Below, piece by piece: positions 26,717-34,937 of a DNA stretch of 64,000 nt. The notes below the pieces were generated by a model. It ran no database searches. It was given only the letters and a program-made list of their open reading frames with translations, and was not told the DNA's origin. Position 1 is the first letter of the stretch. Each line of letters begins with the position of its first letter. The stretch covers positions 682,001 to 746,000 of the forward strand of contig CAVPDG010000004.1 in the NCBI GenBank assembly GCA_963702535.1. Reading direction: 5' to 3'. A program made the translations under genes and the position numbers. The stretch is from CAVPDG01 sp963702535 (GTDB lineage Bacteria; Chloroflexota; Anaerolineae; Anaerolineales; UBA4823).

Positions 26717-27355
26717 TTATAGCGCGTCCTCTATCCATGTAATCTCCGCCGCCGGCACGTTCTTCTCCCGCCATGCTATGCAGCGCTCCGCCAGCCGGCT
26801 GGCGCTCTGGTAATAATCCGGCTCGTGGCGGCGCTCCCGCTCATACTGCACGTACGGTTTCAGCCTCGCCCAGCTCTTCACGATCATCGGGTTCATCCAC
26901 GGCATCACCAGCTCTTCCTCGATCCAGCCGGATTGGGTGAGGAATGCCACCCGGTCCAGGGAGTTTAAGACGCGCTTGATCGCCGCTCGCCCTTCCGCCG
27001 GCAGCGACGCCACACCTTCCCGCGGATCTGCCGCCAGGTTTTGGAAGATCCAGCGCCGGGCGGCGATGTTTTCGTCCGAGTTGAGCTCCTCGAAAAGCCG
27101 GTCTGCTACTTCCAGCGCCCGGCTGTTGGAGATCTCGGAGAGCTCCCGGTAGGCGATAAATCCTGCAGTGAACACGGCTGCCGCCGCTAGCGCCGTCGAT
27201 AGCGCCTCGATCATCGCCCACAGGTCGTAAGAGCTCCCCAGGGCTTTTAGACTCCACCACAGGATCAGCAGCAGGCACAGCCACAGGATAAATGCCCCGC
27301 TGGTGATCAGCACGATGAGCGCAAAGGTCTTACCGGTTGGTCGATTGGCGTTCAT
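26717..27355 (-). CDS. DUF4760-like membrane protein
   Basis: 212 residues: two N-terminal TM helices (FALIVLITSGAFILWLCLLL and IEALSTALAAAAVFTAGFIA) and a soluble helical C-terminal domain (EVADRLFEELNSDENIAARR...LNSLDRVAFLTQSGWIEEEL...ARLKPYVQYERERRHEPDYY). This resembles DUF4760 proteins, function unknown. GGAGGGG precedes ATG 27355. Likely cotranscribed with the aldo/keto reductase. Confidence 0.65.
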   Translation of the reverse strand: MNANRPTGKTFALIVLITSGAFILWLCLLLILWWSLKALGSSYDLWAMIEALSTALAAAAVFTAGFIAYRELSEISNSRALEVADRLFEELNSDENIAARRWIFQNLAADPREGVASLPAEGRAAIKRVLNSLDRVAFLTQSGWIEEELVMPWMNPMIVKSWARLKPYVQYERERRHEPDYYQSASRLAERCIAWREKNVPAAEITWIEDAL

Positions 27356-27617
27356 AAGGTCCCCTCCAGCTATTAATCAAGGCTCCCTTCTCCCTCTTGT
27401 CATGCTCTCCCTGGCTATTTCGATAGGGTTCACAAGTGGACCGCCTAAAAAATTATAGCGTATCTTAGGACAAAATTCCCTTTCACACGAGCGATGTAAA
27501 TTACATTACGATTGTCATTACAGTGTTGTAAGGCTCGTCCGGGCTTTCTCTCCTGCTTTGATCCCTAACAATCATCATCGAATTTCGTTAATTTTAACGT
27601 GAATATGGGGTAATGGC
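27356..27617. other. Intergenic, one palindrome
   Basis: No gene seen. CGTTAATTTTAACG (27586-27599) is a perfect 14-bp palindrome and the stretch 27470-27600 is AT-rich, so it may hold a promoter for a gene of which only the remnant at 27618 is left. Confidence 0.3.
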
Positions 27618-27872
27618 ATGGATGCAAATCCAAAGAGTTCATTCTATCTCCCGGAAAGCTTCGCCTTCAGCCTGGACCCCGGCGCGCCGGCTGGCGCGAG
27701 TATTGACGTCGATACCGGTGTCATCACCTGGACGCCCTCGCCAGATCAAGGCGGCACTACCTATACCCTCACCGCCCGCGTCGTGGATGACGGCATCCCG
27801 CCTCTGGAGGCGTTCAGCACCTTCACGGTCACCGTCGGGGATAAGCTCTTCCTGCCGGTGCTGTTGAAGTAG
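27618..27872 (+). pseudogene. C-terminal remnant of an Ig-like surface protein with LPVLLK tail
   Basis: 84 residues with the putative-Ig (He_PIG) pattern FAFSLDPGAPAGASIDVDTG, VITWTPSPDQGGTTYTLT, ARVVDDGIPPLEAFSTFTV and the ending KLFLPVLLK. Such domains are normally repeated in large secreted proteins; there is no signal peptide or recognisable ribosome site here, so this is most likely the tail of a deleted gene. The ending resembles that of the 4588-5280 remnant (YLPLLRK). Confidence 0.6.
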
Positions 27873-28001
27873 TCTGTTCGCTCAGCCACCCCAATGCGGG
27901 ATGCGGGAGGAGTGCGACTCCACCGCATCCCGTTTTATTTGGTATCATTTCATTCAGGGCGGGTTACCCTGTCCCTTAAAAATCCACACTGGAGAGATAA
28001 C

Positions 28002-28385
28002 ATGAGCCTTGCCATAAACCCCAAAGACGTCCCCGGCTGGGAGATCGAAAAGCATAAAGGGGTCTTCGCCCGGCTGCTGGTAGCCGGTGAGAACCTCACG
28101 GTGTTGTGGACGCGCTGGGATCCGGGTTCGATCGCCCCGGAGCATACCCACCCCAACGAGCAGGTGGCTGTCTGCCTGGAGGGCGAGATCATTTTCACCG
28201 TGAATGGCGAAGAGACCCTCCTGCACGCCGGGGAGTTTATCCACATCCCCGCCAACGCCCCGCACGCCGAGCGCAATGAGGGCAAGACGCCCGTCGTCCT
28301 CACCGACTTTTTCTCCCCCATCCGCCCCGATCTGCACAAAGGACGCTTCCTGGCGAATATACTGGATGACCGCGGCGTTGGGTAG
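28002..28385 (+). CDS. Cupin domain protein
   Basis: 127 residues, one conserved cupin barrel. Motif 1: PGSIAPEHTHPNEQVAVCLE; motif 2: GEFIHIPANAPHAERN. The His-His-Glu and second His metal ligands are all there, so it likely binds a divalent metal. ATG 28002 has GGAGAG upstream; an in-frame start at 27894 lacks one. Substrate unknown. It is convergent with the membrane protein gene, 9 bp apart. Confidence 0.85.
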   Translation: MSLAINPKDVPGWEIEKHKGVFARLLVAGENLTVLWTRWDPGSIAPEHTHPNEQVAVCLEGEIIFTVNGEETLLHAGEFIHIPANAPHAERNEGKTPVVLTDFFSPIRPDLHKGRFLANILDDRGVG

Positions 28386-28394
28386 CCTGATCTA

Positions 28395-29924
28395 CTACCG
28401 TATCGAAACAGAATACAAGATAAATCTTCTGTTCTGGTAAACGATATCCCCAAGCTCTCTCATCTTTTCTCGGAAGACGTTCCAATTTGCAGCCTTTGTC
28501 TTTTCGAGCAGGACGTATTTTACGCCATATTTTTGGAGCACCTCGATCCGCTCCGCTTGTGGGGTTTCTACGTCAAAGAATTGGTTAGTATCATTGAGCC
28601 GGGTCTTGGCATCCGGCACAAAGGGAGCATCGTAACCTGATCCCACGACCTTGCCGCTGAACGTCGGCAGCATCGCGCCAATATCAGGATCAGCCAGTAT
28701 CAGGTCATAGTGCCCGGTATATTTGGGCAGGAAATAAAAGTACTCGTAAGACTTGCGCGCAGAAAAGATGGATCGATCCAACGCTGGTCTGATAAATGTG
28801 CGGTAGCCAGCCGCGATCATAATCAGGGTCACGCCGCAACATAGGATGAGCGGCCGGTTCAGCACGCCGGAGCCTTTGGCTGCCAGCCTGTTTTCCAGGT
28901 CCACGAGATGGCTGGCGATGGTGATATCCAGCAGGATCACCATAAAGGGGAGCACTCGTCCGTAGCTGTATGCTCTGAGCAATCCACCGGCGATGTAAAC
29001 GCCCAGCAAGATCGAGAACATCAAAGGCAGCGGCTGGCGCCAGTTGGCGCGCAGATCCAGGGCGAGTAATGGCAATCCGATCAACGCCGGCCACACATTG
29101 ATGAAAACATCCCGGTACATAGCCGTCTGCGTCTTGTTATAGACCCACGACTCGCCTATCATGAACTTTATGAAGGGATAATAGGGCCACAAAATCGCCA
29201 GGAATAGTGCGCCGAGCAACACACCAACGATTTTCATCAGCTCAGAGATAAACCTCTGCTTCGCGCTGAACATCATCGCCAGCAATCCTGAAGCGAGAAA
29301 GATAAAGGTGAAGGGGTGAGAGAGCAGAATGATTGCGGCAAAGATCAGGATGGGCGCCAGCCAGAAGTCCTGGCGTTTGTCGATGCGCCGCTTGTTGAGC
29401 GCCAGGGCGATGAAGGACAGCCCCAGGCAGAACGTCGACGGGTAAGGGAGCACATACCCCAAGACCCGCAGGTGAAAAAAGCCGCTCCAGTTCCACACCG
29501 TGGCTCCCCACAGCAACAGGATGAACAGCAAGCTGTAAAAAGCAACCCCGCCGCCGTCCCTTGGCGCAACCGCTGACGCAAAGAGATACAAACCGGTTAA
29601 GAACAAGAAAGTATTGAAAACGGCAGCTAAGGACAGCGTCTTGATCGCGTTCCAATGGGTCGCCCGGGAAAAGAGCGACCAGGTCACCGCATAGGGTGAG
29701 TATAAAGGATGGGGTGCGTCCAGGGATAATTGCGGGTGTTTGGGATGCAGCGGGTTAAAAGCCAGCTCATTGATCACCGCGCTGTGCAGCCAAAAATCGC
29801 CCACCCAGTATTGTTTGCTCACGCTCAGGCACATCAGCGCGAAGACGATGGCGCTCAGGATGAGATATCTAAATTTGAGAAACAAGTTAAGAGCCCCTTC
29901 ACGTATCAGCCTGGCTGTGTGCAT
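28395..29924 (-). CDS. Polytopic membrane protein, GT-C glycosyltransferase-like
   Basis: 509 residues with ~10-11 hydrophobic helices (LILSAIVFALMCLSVS, FLTGLYLFASAV, FYSLLFILLLWGATV, LAPILIFAAIILLSHPFTFI). The first external loop has VGDFWLHSAVINELAFNPLH, with an acidic D-F-W-L-H element as in the first loop of GT-C-type polyprenyl-sugar transferases, and a ~110-residue soluble C-terminus. A glycosyltransferase-like role is an inference; no named family is recognised. No good ribosome site is visible before 29924. Confidence 0.55.
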   Translation of the reverse strand: MHTARLIREGALNLFLKFRYLILSAIVFALMCLSVSKQYWVGDFWLHSAVINELAFNPLHPKHPQLSLDAPHPLYSPYAVTWSLFSRATHWNAIKTLSLAAVFNTFLFLTGLYLFASAVAPRDGGGVAFYSLLFILLLWGATVWNWSGFFHLRVLGYVLPYPSTFCLGLSFIALALNKRRIDKRQDFWLAPILIFAAIILLSHPFTFIFLASGLLAMMFSAKQRFISELMKIVGVLLGALFLAILWPYYPFIKFMIGESWVYNKTQTAMYRDVFINVWPALIGLPLLALDLRANWRQPLPLMFSILLGVYIAGGLLRAYSYGRVLPFMVILLDITIASHLVDLENRLAAKGSGVLNRPLILCCGVTLIMIAAGYRTFIRPALDRSIFSARKSYEYFYFLPKYTGHYDLILADPDIGAMLPTFSGKVVGSGYDAPFVPDAKTRLNDTNQFFDVETPQAERIEVLQKYGVKYVLLEKTKAANWNVFREKMRELGDIVYQNRRFILYSVSIR

Positions 29925-30041
29925 GGTATCGGCGTCCCGATATTGCTATGGCATTGCCCAGGTGTTCTTGAACGGTTTTCGGAATTTACCGGCGGATCAT
30001 CTGGTGGACGTATAGAGTATGGCAGATAATCTTTCCGAATG

Positions 30042-30060
30042 CAAGGGGTCAATCCCCTTG
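30042..30060. terminator. Small hairpin downstream of the lipoprotein gene
   Basis: CAAGGGG and CCCCTTG form a 7-bp stem with a 5-nt loop in the ~200-bp gap 29925-30124, which otherwise shows no gene. No T tract; weak terminator or chance. Confidence 0.3.
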
Positions 30061-30183
30061 ATGTTGAGCCTGAACCCGCTTGAGTCTTGGCGTTGAATAA
30101 ATTCCCCTTCGTATCAAGAGCACCTTAAACAGCAGGGTAGATCGCTGTCTTGCGACCTACCCTCGCAAATCCGAGTGTGTAAC

Positions 30184-30640
30184 TTATTTCGTAATTTCCC
30201 AGCTGGAGCTCCGCACTTTCCACTCGCCGCCCTGCTGCTCGAATTCCAGGCGCACCTTGCCGGGCATCCCGGAAACAGTCTCCACCCTGCCTTCCAGAGC
30301 GCCCCTTGGCAACCCCGTTTTCGGTGAAGACACGGCCCTTCTCGAATTCCCAGCTCACGATTTGGGAGCCCACATCCTTAATGATGCTATCCAGATCCAC
30401 CACGCCCCGCGTAATGCCAATCGAATAGTCAAGGACTCGTTGCGCCTCTGAGCTCATCATCTGATAGGTTGCCTCGAAATCCCCATCCTTGAGGCGGGTC
30501 ATGTAGGCATCGCCTTGCTCCCTCAGGGCTTGATCAACAGGACCCTCGATGGCTTTCCCCATGCCGCATCCGGCGGTAAAGAGCAGCGCCAGAAGCGTGC
30601 TTGCCATCAAGAACTTCGTCCATAGCTTTTTCGTGTTCAT
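30184..30640 (-). CDS. Small lipoprotein, DUF4878/Lumazine-like fold candidate (frameshifted)
   Basis: Starts MNTKKLWTKFLMASTLLALL with lipobox FTAGC, so it is lipid-anchored outside the membrane. The mature part (DQALREQGDAYMTRLKDGDF, EATYQMMSSEAQRVL) resembles the NTF2-like helix of DUF4878/4019 proteins. An extra G in the GGGG run at 30302-30305 shifts the frame; with it removed the protein ends RLEFEQQGGEWKVRSSSWEITK at 30184, a typical NTF2-like last strand, instead of running to 30125 in nonsense. AAAAGGAG precedes ATG 30640. Confidence 0.7.
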
Positions 30641-30804
30641 TCTCGGTCTCCTTTTTTGAATTGTTTTGAAGATGGTGTCTTCATTCTGAATCTACATACG
30701 CAGGATGTTGCGGCAAGTTTTCCAGCTGGCGCATCCTCGAGACAGGTTTCTCCCCCCTCTTGAGATGTGTTTTGCTCTGCGACACAAACAGAGCAGGGTA
30801 AATA

Positions 30805-30840
30805 AAACCGCCTCCTTGAGCGAAGGAGGCGGTTTCTTTT
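30805..30840. terminator. Strong stand-alone bidirectional terminator
   Basis: AAACCGCCTCCTT (30805-30817) pairs perfectly with AAGGAGGCGGTTT (30823-30835); plus-strand exit reads CTTTT, minus-strand exit TTTTATTT. It lies between two divergent genes, where no annotated gene would need it, so it may end a small RNA or mark a lost gene. Confidence 0.75.
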
Positions 30841-30982
30841 GACACATTAGGAGTTACCGTGAATGAGCCCCACTTCAATCACATGATTGCAGCGCAAGTG
30901 CGGGTATAATGGTTTTTTACGAGGCAGCGCTGGTCTGCCTCGCTCTACTGGCCAGTCAGTATACTAACAAAGGAGAAACGCG

Positions 30983-31099
30983 ATGGGAGACAAACGTAGT
31001 AAGAAGGATAAAAACAAGGCTGATAAGCAAAAACAGGAGAAGCTCGAAAAGAAAAAAGAACAAGAGAAGGCCAAGCTGCCCACCAAGAAACTCGCCTAG
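30983..31099 (+). CDS. Lysine-rich small protein (38 aa)
   Basis: ATG 30983 is preceded by AAAGGAGAAACGCG, an excellent ribosome site, and opens a 38-codon frame: MGDKRSKKDKNKADKQKQ continuing with KLEKKKEQEKAKLPTKKLA. Nearly 40% of residues are lysine with regularly spaced Glu/Gln, so a single charged helix or nucleic-acid-binding peptide is likely. No family is recognised. The ribosome site and the strong composition bias argue that it is real. Confidence 0.65.
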   Translation: MGDKRSKKDKNKADKQKQEKLEKKKEQEKAKLPTKKLA

Positions 31100-31112
31100 C
31101 GCAGGGGATAGC

Positions 31113-31460
31113 CTACCAGTCAGCTTCCCGGGTACCCCCGATCATCCGTGAGACGGGCAAATACTCCTGCCTCATCTTCCTGTCCACTCTCTCCACCTCC
31201 ACCCATGGCTGCTGCACCGGCAGGGGCCAAAACCTTATCGCATCCACCCCAGGGCATGCCGGCACCAGTGTCCTCACTGGCTGCGAAGGAGGCAAGACAT
31301 CCCATAACTTACAGTCTGCTACTAGCTCGGTGGTCCGGGCATCGTCGGTGAGTTGATGGCTTCTGGCCGAGAGCACGCGAAATAGCTGGATTGTGGTGAT
31401 CACAAAAACCAGAAATGAACGGTGCAGGTAGACAAGCATAGTACTGCAATTTTTAGGCAA
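31113..31460 (-). CDS. Doubtful 115-aa ORF with upstream promoter-like signal
   Basis: Open frame beginning MPKNCSTMLVYLHRSFLVFV. No ribosome site. A promoter-like pair on the minus strand (TTGACA at 31462-31467, TACTAT at 31438-31443, 18-bp spacer) overlaps the start codons, so the frame as given cannot be read from it. The proline-rich second half (LPPSQPVRTLVPACPG) matches nothing I recognise. Kept only as a weak candidate. Confidence 0.2.
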   Translation of the reverse strand: MPKNCSTMLVYLHRSFLVFVITTIQLFRVLSARSHQLTDDARTTELVADCKLWDVLPPSQPVRTLVPACPGVDAIRFWPLPVQQPWVEVERVDRKMRQEYLPVSRMIGGTREADW

Positions 31461-31598
31461 GTGTCAACCGTCCTGCCTCAGCTTCTCTCTCTTGGCAGTT
31501 TGCTGCTTTGTCACCTTTGGTATCCCTTCGTGTACTCCGTGTTTTAATCTTTATCCTGTCATTTGCTGCGTACCGGGAGGTCGTGATACACTTATCTC

Positions 31599-31658
31599 AT
31601 GCCCACCGCCACCGCCATTGCTTTACCCAAAATCGCCCTTATCAAGTACGGGCAATAG
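31599..31658 (+). pseudogene. 5' remnant of a second diphosphomevalonate decarboxylase gene
   Basis: MPTATAIALPKIALIKYGQ-stop. The first 17 codons match the intact gene at 50722 (MPSATAIALPNIALIKY) with about five base changes, three of them synonymous, and the upstream GTGATAMACTT is shared too. After AAGTAC the similarity stops. It is thus a diverged, truncated copy of the mvaD 5' end, 19 kb from the intact gene. Confidence 0.8.
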
Positions 31659-31698
31659 ACACCAGGTATTCATCATTACCGCCAGGCTGGTGATTAGC

Positions 31699-31721
31699 GG
31701 GGAGTATGTTTCCCCTTTTTT
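31699..31721 (+). terminator. Terminator-like hairpin
   Basis: GGGGA and TCCCC around a 7-nt loop followed by TTTTTT (31716-31721). It lies ~40 bp after the mvaD remnant, perhaps the relic of that gene's end. Confidence 0.5.
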
Positions 31722-32088
31722 CCTTCCCTTTTTATTAATGAGGAAATTGAACTATCTGCCTGATAGTTTGCATCTACCAAAAGGAAATAGTGGAATCTGA
31801 TAGTAGGGGAGATCTCTCAGGTGACACTGTGTGGCCGGTTACAGGCCTGGCAGGATTCGACCTGGGATCAAACGGTTACAAGTTTTTTCCCAATACGAGA
31901 ACAATTTGAAAGGCTATGGTTTCGGGCTTTTAACCTAAGGGTTTGCGTTATCGGCTGGTGGGCGGGTGTCGACAATGCTCATTATACTGAAAAATGACTG
32001 GGCGAAGAATCAACTAATTTAAGCCAATGGATGTTCTATGCTCAAAGCTGAGGGGAACTTTATGTAGTGATGATCCAGAAGTCATGGA
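31722..32088. other. Gene-free stretch
   Basis: No supported gene. A GGATTCGACCTGG motif near 31853 recalls a tRNA T-arm or tmRNA end, but no acceptor pairing exists around it. Confidence 0.3.
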
Positions 32089-32973
32089 TCAGTCAAAAGC
32101 GGATTCGCGTAACAGCACAACTCTCTTCTCAGTTCCCTTAGCTTTAAACATTGCCGTATCGGCATTTTTGAAAAGGATGTCAGCCGTTTCTCCATCTGCG
32201 GGATATATGGCAATACCGATACTGACTCTTATAGAAAGAACAATCCCATTAAACTCGCAGGCCTCGGCAATCCGATTAACCATCTTCTCTGCAATGCGAG
32301 GCACATCGGCTTCTTGCTTGACCTCCAATAACAGGCACATAAACTCGTCGCCTCCCCAGCGACTGACCGTGTCTTCCTCACGGATTAAAGACTGTAAACG
32401 GTTTGCCACCATGAGCAGCACTTTGTCTCCCAGATCATGACCATAAGAGTCATTAATGCTCTTGAATTTGTCGATGTCAATAAACAGGACAGCGAGTTCC
32501 CAACCGCGCCGTTTTGCCTGGATCAACCCCTGGTCGAGATGCTCTTCAAATAACACACGATTTGGAAGGCCTGTGAGTGCATCCTGAAAGTAAATATTTC
32601 GTGTTTCTTCCTCTTTGGTCTGGGATTTCGATAAATCGTCGCGTACTTTGGCTAGATCGGTCTTTGTGTCGGCGAGTTCGGATTCCATGACTACTCGTTC
32701 ATCCACCTCCTTAGCAAGTTCGATGTTAACCTGATTCAAATCGTCTGCGGCTCTCGCCACTTTGTGCTCGACATCTTCGTTCAGAGTGATTGTCTCTTCG
32801 ATGGTCTGAACAGGAATATTGACTTTTATCCCCTGATTTAGAACTTCATTTATCGAGGTGAGTTCACTTGCAGCATGCTCGACATTTTTCTTGATTTTCT
32901 TGTTTTTATAAAGCACACGTCTAAGCGAAACTTTTTTGGCGGGCACGGGTTTTTTCAAATCTTTTGATTTCAT
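32089..32973 (-). CDS. Diguanylate cyclase with N-terminal coiled coil
   Basis: About 294 residues from ATG 32973 (GAGAGAA upstream). Residues 1-40 are strongly basic (KKPVPAKKVSLRRVLYKNKK). Residues ~45-130 form a coiled coil (ADDLNQVNIELAKEVDERVV, ELADTKTDLAKVRDDLSKSQ). The GGDEF domain follows: LTGLPNRVLFEEHLDQGL, FIDIDKFKSINDSYGHDLGD, and active-site RWGGDEF. An RxxD inhibitory site (REED) lies five residues before GGDEF, so product inhibition by c-di-GMP is expected. No membrane segment; the coiled coil likely dimerises the enzyme. Confidence 0.92.
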   Translation of the reverse strand: MKSKDLKKPVPAKKVSLRRVLYKNKKIKKNVEHAASELTSINEVLNQGIKVNIPVQTIEETITLNEDVEHKVARAADDLNQVNIELAKEVDERVVMESELADTKTDLAKVRDDLSKSQTKEEETRNIYFQDALTGLPNRVLFEEHLDQGLIQAKRRGWELAVLFIDIDKFKSINDSYGHDLGDKVLLMVANRLQSLIREEDTVSRWGGDEFMCLLLEVKQEADVPRIAEKMVNRIAEACEFNGIVLSIRVSIGIAIYPADGETADILFKNADTAMFKAKGTEKRVVLLRESAFD

Positions 32974-33255
32974 AAGTATTCTCTCTTGCATAGAGAGGTC
33001 TTACGATTTTCGGTCCACTGCGCCGCCATATCAATCCGAGTTGAACTAAGGCGTATAAGGAACGATACTAAAGAAAATCCAATGTAGTTCTTTAAAAATA
33101 ACTTTCAAGGTTGCGCTCAGCAAAGGCAAAAAGTTCTGTTTCGGCAGTCACCATTTTTAAGAAGATTGTTTAATTACTTTAAACAATAACAAAATCATTT
33201 TATAAACAAACTTGGCGCTGTTTTGGGCGCTAGGTGCGTTTGGGGCAAAAAATGA
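32974..33255. other. AT-rich intergenic stretch
   Basis: No gene. 33060-33250 is markedly AT-rich and probably holds the promoter of the diguanylate cyclase gene (minus strand) and the end of the inhibitor gene region. Confidence 0.3.
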
Positions 33256-33663
33256 TTATTTAACGATAATATTGACCTCAAAGGTTTTAGCCGGCTCGGT
33301 ATTTTTCTCCCAGGAGCGGTGGTAGACCAGTTTGAGGGTCTCCTGCCCGGCATTTGTCGCCGTGAAATGCAAGAGGATCATCTGCGGGGCACCTATCAAT
33401 TTTTGATCTGCGGCTTTGATTTCTGGCTCACCAGCCTGCTTGAGGGTTTTCAAATTCTGGCTGGCTGTCTCCCAGCTGTAACCTGTGGATGGGTTGCCTT
33501 CAAGCTCAATAACCAGGTTATCACCGGCTTGAAGAGACACCGTCTTACCCGCGTCTTTTTGAGTGAGGTGCCGGGGACCGGTTTGAGCGGAAGCCTGGGC
33601 TGAACATGCGCTGAGTAGCACCACCAAAAATAAAATGGATGTAAATTGGAATAAATGGTACAT
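33256..33663 (-). CDS. Chagasin-like (I42) protease inhibitor lipoprotein
   Basis: 135 residues: lipobox LLSAC, then a chagasin fold. Loop motifs: NPSTGYSWE (BC loop), LIGAPQMILLHFTATNAGQE (DE loop, GxxQ variant), LVYHRSWEK (FG loop, R-x-W-E). These three loops insert into the active site of papain-like cysteine proteases. It would protect the cell surface from such proteases. GGAG precedes ATG 33663; a longer in-frame start at 33750 would destroy the signal peptide. Confidence 0.88.
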   Translation of the reverse strand: MYHLFQFTSILFLVVLLSACSAQASAQTGPRHLTQKDAGKTVSLQAGDNLVIELEGNPSTGYSWETASQNLKTLKQAGEPEIKAADQKLIGAPQMILLHFTATNAGQETLKLVYHRSWEKNTEPAKTFEVNIIVK

Positions 33664-33707
33664 AGCGATTCTCCTACTATGGTTGGAACTATGTATAAAA
33701 AGACATA

Positions 33708-33770
33708 TCCCCATATTACGGGGCTGTCGCGTTTCAGGCCGTGAACGCAATGCAGCCCCGTAATTGGGGA
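33708..33770 (-). terminator. Long inverted repeat between inhibitor and small membrane gene
   Basis: TCCCCATATTACGGGGCTG (33708-33726) and CAGCCCCGTAATTGGGGA (33753-33770) pair over ~18 bp around a 26-nt loop; on the minus strand the exit reads TCTTTTTAT. It is a good terminator for the 33775-33945 gene and lies in the leader of the inhibitor gene. Confidence 0.7.
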
Positions 33771-33774
33771 TGAA

Positions 33775-33945
33775 TTATAGCCCTTTAACTATGGTTGCTA
33801 ATAGCATGAGTGCAGCAGCAATTATGGCAAGCCAGAATGAATAAGGGCTCAGTGCAGCTACAACACTTGTCTGACCGAGGAGTGCGAGTACAGCAAGCGC
33901 TAGCGCTACGAACCAGGTAATCTGCTTCGGTGCGGATAGTTTCAT
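33775..33945 (-). CDS. Small two-helix membrane protein (56 aa)
   Basis: ATG 33945 with GGAGGAATAAG upstream opens 56 codons: MKLSAPKQITWFVALALAVL, then a short loop (GQTSVVAALSPYS) and a second helix (FWLAIIAAALMLLATIV) ending KGL. Proteins with this MKLSAPKQITW start, two helices and KGL end are, as I recall, widespread small uncharacterised membrane proteins. Confidence 0.85.
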   Translation of the reverse strand: MKLSAPKQITWFVALALAVLALLGQTSVVAALSPYSFWLAIIAAALMLLATIVKGL

Positions 33946-34128
33946 CTTATTCCTCCAATGTCGCGTATATAAATTTCATTCCAATAGTGCAGCGAACTTC
34001 AGCGGCCTATCGAACAAGGATGATCCTGAAATTAGCTGCTTCGAGTAACAAGTGGATATAGCCTTCCTGCATCCATTTGCTCCATACTGATTATCCATGA
34101 AACCGGGTGCAAGATGTGTTTTTTCGAT

Positions 34129-34335
34129 TCAGTCTTCGAGAATAAACGTTACCTTCATCTGGACCCGGTACTCGGTGATTTGTCCTTTATCATCGATTAG
34201 GACTTCCTGATTCTCGATCCACGCGGCTCTGACTTGCGTAAGAGTTTTTTGGGCGCGAGCAACTCCTGTCTTGATTGCATCATCGAAGCTCTTTGTAGAA
34301 GACGATTTGATTTCAGTGACCCGTGCGACTGACAT
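34129..34335 (-). CDS. Dodecin flavin-binding protein
   Basis: 68 residues, the family's normal length. Motifs: VARVTEIKSSSTKSFDDAI, RAQKTLTQVRAAWIENQEV (the Trp stacks on flavin) and the last strand YRVQMKVTFILED. Dodecins form hollow dodecamers that store FMN/riboflavin or CoA and quench their photochemistry. AAGGAG precedes ATG 34335. Confidence 0.95.
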   Translation of the reverse strand: MSVARVTEIKSSSTKSFDDAIKTGVARAQKTLTQVRAAWIENQEVLIDDKGQITEYRVQMKVTFILED

Positions 34336-34523
34336 TAGCAAACTCCTTTTTATTGCTTGAGGTTAAGCTAGAAAACATTATGAGAAAGCTCAGACCACTT
34401 AGCTGGTTCCATTGAGGTTTCCCATTGATATACGCCGAGATAGCCGTCAAGCCCTCCAATGCTCTCAAAAACAGACATTGTGGGAGCTCGCTTGCGCATG
34501 TTGTCTTTCTTCGAACCCAAAAC

Positions 34524-34682
34524 CTATCCGGCTTTCTCGTTGGGTAGAAAGCGCGTTACCTTGGTCTTGCACACCGGACAGGTACCTTGGGCCATCCGCC
34601 GACCGTTGCGTGTCTCTTTGACGGTGCCATTCTTGATCGTCTGTTTCTTGCGACACTTGACACAGTAACCTTCGAATTCCAT
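34524..34682 (-). CDS. DUF5679-type zinc-ribbon protein (52 aa)
   Basis: 52 residues starting MEFEGYCVKCRKKQTIKNG, with a second Cys pair in GTCPVCKTKVTRF. The two CxxC pairs make a zinc ribbon of the DUF5679 type, function unknown. AAGGAGAAATTACC precedes the ATG. Basic charge suggests nucleic-acid contact. Confidence 0.85.
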   Translation of the reverse strand: MEFEGYCVKCRKKQTIKNGTVKETRNGRRMAQGTCPVCKTKVTRFLPNEKAG

Positions 34683-34864
34683 GGTAATTTCTCCTTGTAT
34701 GCTTCTGATGGTTAGGAATTGATGGAACTTATCTCATTTTCTTAGATCAGTTATGGATGTACGCGAATAGAGCGGATAACTCCCCCCTTGGAAGGTAATT
34801 TCAGGAAAGTCATATTTTCTTCCTTATGAAATATCATGATGTGAATCACAAAAGCGTCATACTT

Positions 34865-34937
34865 CATTCTATAACCACGGGCTCCGATACACATCCACCG
34901 GTCAGGGGATATTTTGCTACACCAGTTGGGGGAGATC
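34865..34937 (-). repeat. Dispersed ~72-bp repeat, copy A
   Basis: Plus strand CATTCTATAAC ... CTACACCAGTTGGGGGAGATC. The most diverged of four copies. On the minus strand it reads PPTGVA...GGCV...VVIE-stop. It starts directly after the stop codon of the CbpM-like gene. Confidence 0.8.

Noticed and set aside
27894..28001. N-terminal extension of the cupin gene
   Set aside because: No ribosome site at 27894; GGAGAG and the conserved domain start support ATG 28002.
31840..31960. Possible tRNA or tmRNA fragment (GGATTCGAC, CTTGTAA)
   Set aside because: T-arm-like bases without a 5+7 T-arm geometry, no acceptor or D-arm pairing on either strand.
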